NCBI RefSeq assembly: GCF_004116955.1
Contig: NZ_CP026362.1
Span: 2,203,677 to 2,267,676 of the forward strand
Direction: 5' to 3'
From: Bacillus vallismortis
Lineage (GTDB): Bacteria; Bacillota; Bacilli; Bacillales; Bacillaceae
DNA: 64,000 bases
How positions within the stretch are numbered: position 1 is the first letter of the stretch; the number at the start of each line of letters is the position of its first letter. The notes beneath the pieces are model-generated. The model was not told where the DNA came from. It made no database searches and saw only the letters and a program-made list of their open reading frames with translations. Positions 62,724 through 64,000 of the stretch are shown one piece after another. The position numbers were made by a program, and so were the translations under genes.

Positions 62724-63407
62724 TTAAAAACCGAGCGGGTGCAAGGAGGTGATTTCATCAATCGCCAGTTCAGTCGGCGCGCCGTTTCCAGTCGTGCGGA
62801 GCAGGACGGAATCATTTCTTCTACCGACAATCACGCCTCTGTACGTTCTTCCGTTGGCTTCAATCAAACAAAGCGCTCTCGGCATGTTATGGGGCAGCTT
62901 TGTTAAAAAATCAATTTTTTCGTGGATCGTCATCTTGCTCATCGGTTTTTTCACTTTTCTTGCCGGCGGTGCTTTTTCCTCCGCTTTGGCAGCATTATGG
63001 ACAGCCTCCGGTTCTTTTTCAGGCTTCCGGGCCTCAAGTTCAAGTGCAGGCTCTTCCTTTTTTTCAGCTTTAGGAGGCTCGTGTTCAACGGTTTTTTCAA
63101 CGGCTTGCGGCTCTGCTTTCTGTTCCTGCTGGTTCTTTTTATTCTCTGGCGCTCTCACCTCTTGTATTTGCTGGCTCACTGGCTCAGCAGCAGGCTTTTC
63201 CTCTGCTTGTTTGATATCCGTTGGCACGGCTTCCTCCTGCTGTTTCTCATGGTAGGCAGGCTTTTCCTCTGCTTTTGGCGGATCGGGTTTGTCGGTCTTT
63301 TTTTTGATGACGATCTCCTGCATGGATGACCTTGTTGTTTCTGCGTAATCCGGCTGAACAATATACATGAGCGGTTTTTTATCCGCGTTTCGTTTCTTAT
63401 TAGACAT
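62724..63407 (-). CDS. cotO: Spore coat morphogenetic protein CotO
   Basis: Protein of 227 residues, formerly yjbX. A long, low-complexity middle part (about residues 40-150), rich in Glu, Lys, Pro, Ala and Gln, is followed by a folded C-terminal domain (MSKMTIHEKIDFLTKLPHNM, and RTYRGVIVGRRNDSVLLRTT). CotO helps build the outer coat. The ATG at 63407 is 7 bases after GGAGG. It is transcribed toward cotZ. Confidence 0.92.
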   Translation of the reverse strand: MSNKKRNADKKPLMYIVQPDYAETTRSSMQEIVIKKKTDKPDPPKAEEKPAYHEKQQEEAVPTDIKQAEEKPAAEPVSQQIQEVRAPENKKNQQEQKAEPQAVEKTVEHEPPKAEKKEEPALELEARKPEKEPEAVHNAAKAEEKAPPARKVKKPMSKMTIHEKIDFLTKLPHNMPRALCLIEANGRTYRGVIVGRRNDSVLLRTTGNGAPTELAIDEITSLHPLGF

Positions 63408-63470
63408 CTTCATCCCTCCGATTGTGTCATATTCTATCTATATGACAGAAAGCTGAAAATCAGAAGAAAT

Positions 63471-63500
63471 AAAAAAGCAATCCCTGTTTGGGATTGCTTG
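63471..63500 (-). terminator. Terminator after fabI
   Basis: AAGCAATCCC pairs with GGGATTGCTT around TGTTT; the A run gives a T tract on the minus strand. Confidence 0.85.
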
Positions 63501-63513
63501 CCATGATCCTGCC

Positions 63514-64000
63514 TTAGCGGGCAGTGATATGGAAACCTGAATCAACGTGAAGATTTTCACCTGTAATGCCTCGGGACATATCGCTGAATAAGAACGCAGC
63601 TGTATCGCCTACTTCTTCAGGTGTTGTCGTGCGGCGAAGCGGCGCACGCTCTTCGATGTCTTTTAAGATCGAGTTGAAATCGCTGATGCCTTTAGCAGAC
63701 AATGTTCTGATCGGGCCTGCGGAAATGCTGTTGACGCGGATATTTTCTTTTCCTAAGTCGGCAGCTAAATATTTCACACTTGCATCAAGAGAAGCTTTCG
63801 CTACACCCATGACGTTGTAGTTTGGCATCACAAGCTCTCCGCCAAGGTAAGTCAAAGTGACAATGCTTCCGCCTTCAGTCATCATCGGACGAGCCGCTTT
63901 GACAACAGCTGTCAGAGAGTATGAGCTGATGTTATGAGCCAAAAGGAAACCGTCACGATTTGTGTTTAAGTATTCGCCGACAAGCTCTTCTTTGTTGGCA
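63514..64000 (-). CDS. fabI: Enoyl-[acyl-carrier-protein] reductase (NADH), partial
   Basis: C-terminal 161 or so residues; the N-terminus with the nucleotide-binding loop lies beyond the window edge. FabI reduces enoyl-ACP in the last step of each fatty acid elongation cycle. YNVMGVAKASL contains the catalytic Tyr-x6-Lys pair, and IRVNSISAGPIRTL is the substrate-loop region. The internal TTG at 63942 is not the start, because coding continues to the window end (EELVGEYLNTNRDGFLL). Target of triclosan. Confidence 0.95.
   Translation of the reverse strand, partial: ANKEELVGEYLNTNRDGFLLAHNISSYSLTAVVKAARPMMTEGGSIVTLTYLGGELVMPNYNVMGVAKASLDASVKYLAADLGKENIRVNSISAGPIRTLSAKGISDFNSILKDIEERAPLRRTTTPEEVGDTAAFLFSDMSRGITGENLHVDSGFHITAR

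Noticed and set aside
62749-63329. Ser- and Phe-rich plus-strand frames opposite cotO
   Set aside because: Antisense shadows of the low-complexity Glu/Lys/Pro/Ala region of cotO.

Overview
This window comes from the chromosome of a member of the Bacillus subtilis species complex. Gene order and protein sequences follow the fabI-cotO-cotZYXWV ... manR-manP-manA ... ctaO-cotT-pdaC ... yjiC-yjiB ... ndh-yjlC ... uxaC-yjmBCD-uxuA-uxuB-exuT-exuR-uxaB block of B. subtilis, read here in the opposite orientation to the usual map. Several proteins (PdaC, ManP, CotX, CotW) differ visibly from the strain 168 versions as I remember them, so this is a close relative rather than 168. Comparisons with 168 are from memory, not from a search.

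Layout. Bases 1-10.5 kb hold the hexuronate (galacturonate/glucuronate) operon on the minus strand, with a sigma-A promoter and ExuR/CcpA-type operators. Bases 10.5-15.9 kb hold ndh-yjlC with a Rex box, a cupin, an EamA permease and a FetAB-like ABC pair. Bases 15.9-22.5 kb look inserted relative to 168: a tightly packed six-gene minus-strand cluster (EamA permease, DRE-TIM aldolase, degenerate alpha/beta hydrolase, isopropylmalate-type dehydrogenase, RraA-type aldolase/decarboxylase, DUF6282 amidohydrolase-like protein) and a divergent GalT/HIT-like gene. I know of no described pathway with this set, and it is the best candidate for an undescribed system here. Bases 22.6-37.9 kb are core: yjjA, UGT yjiC, P450 yjiB, Nudix yjhB, lipoprotein yjhA, formate-dehydrogenase-like yjgC with yjgD, yjgB, yjgA, yjfC, yjfB, yjfA, pdaC, cotT and ctaO.

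Bases 38-48 kb are the most variable part: small membrane genes, a DUF4177 gene with a nonsense codon, an acidic lipoprotein, the mannose PTS locus, an LCI-like antimicrobial peptide precursor, a yjcS gene with a nonsense codon, a Rap-Phr quorum-sensing cassette and a tRNA-Val(GAC). Bases 48-58 kb hold yjcL, yjcK, the S-box controlled metI-metC operon, yjcH, a frameshifted yjcG, yjcF, an IS3-family element that has split an intergenic terminator hairpin, and the helicase gene yjcD. Bases 58-64 kb form a sporulation and spore-coat island (spoVIF, yjcZ, small coat-like genes, yjcA, cotV-cotW-cotX, cotY-cotZ, cotO), ending inside fabI.

Themes. Two DUF1641 genes each sit beside a redox enzyme (yjlC-ndh and yjgD-yjgC). 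Carbon-source genes carry cre-like sites. Three small genes are broken by single-base changes. The tRNA-Val/manR interval carries peptide and signalling genes of the kind that vary between strains.
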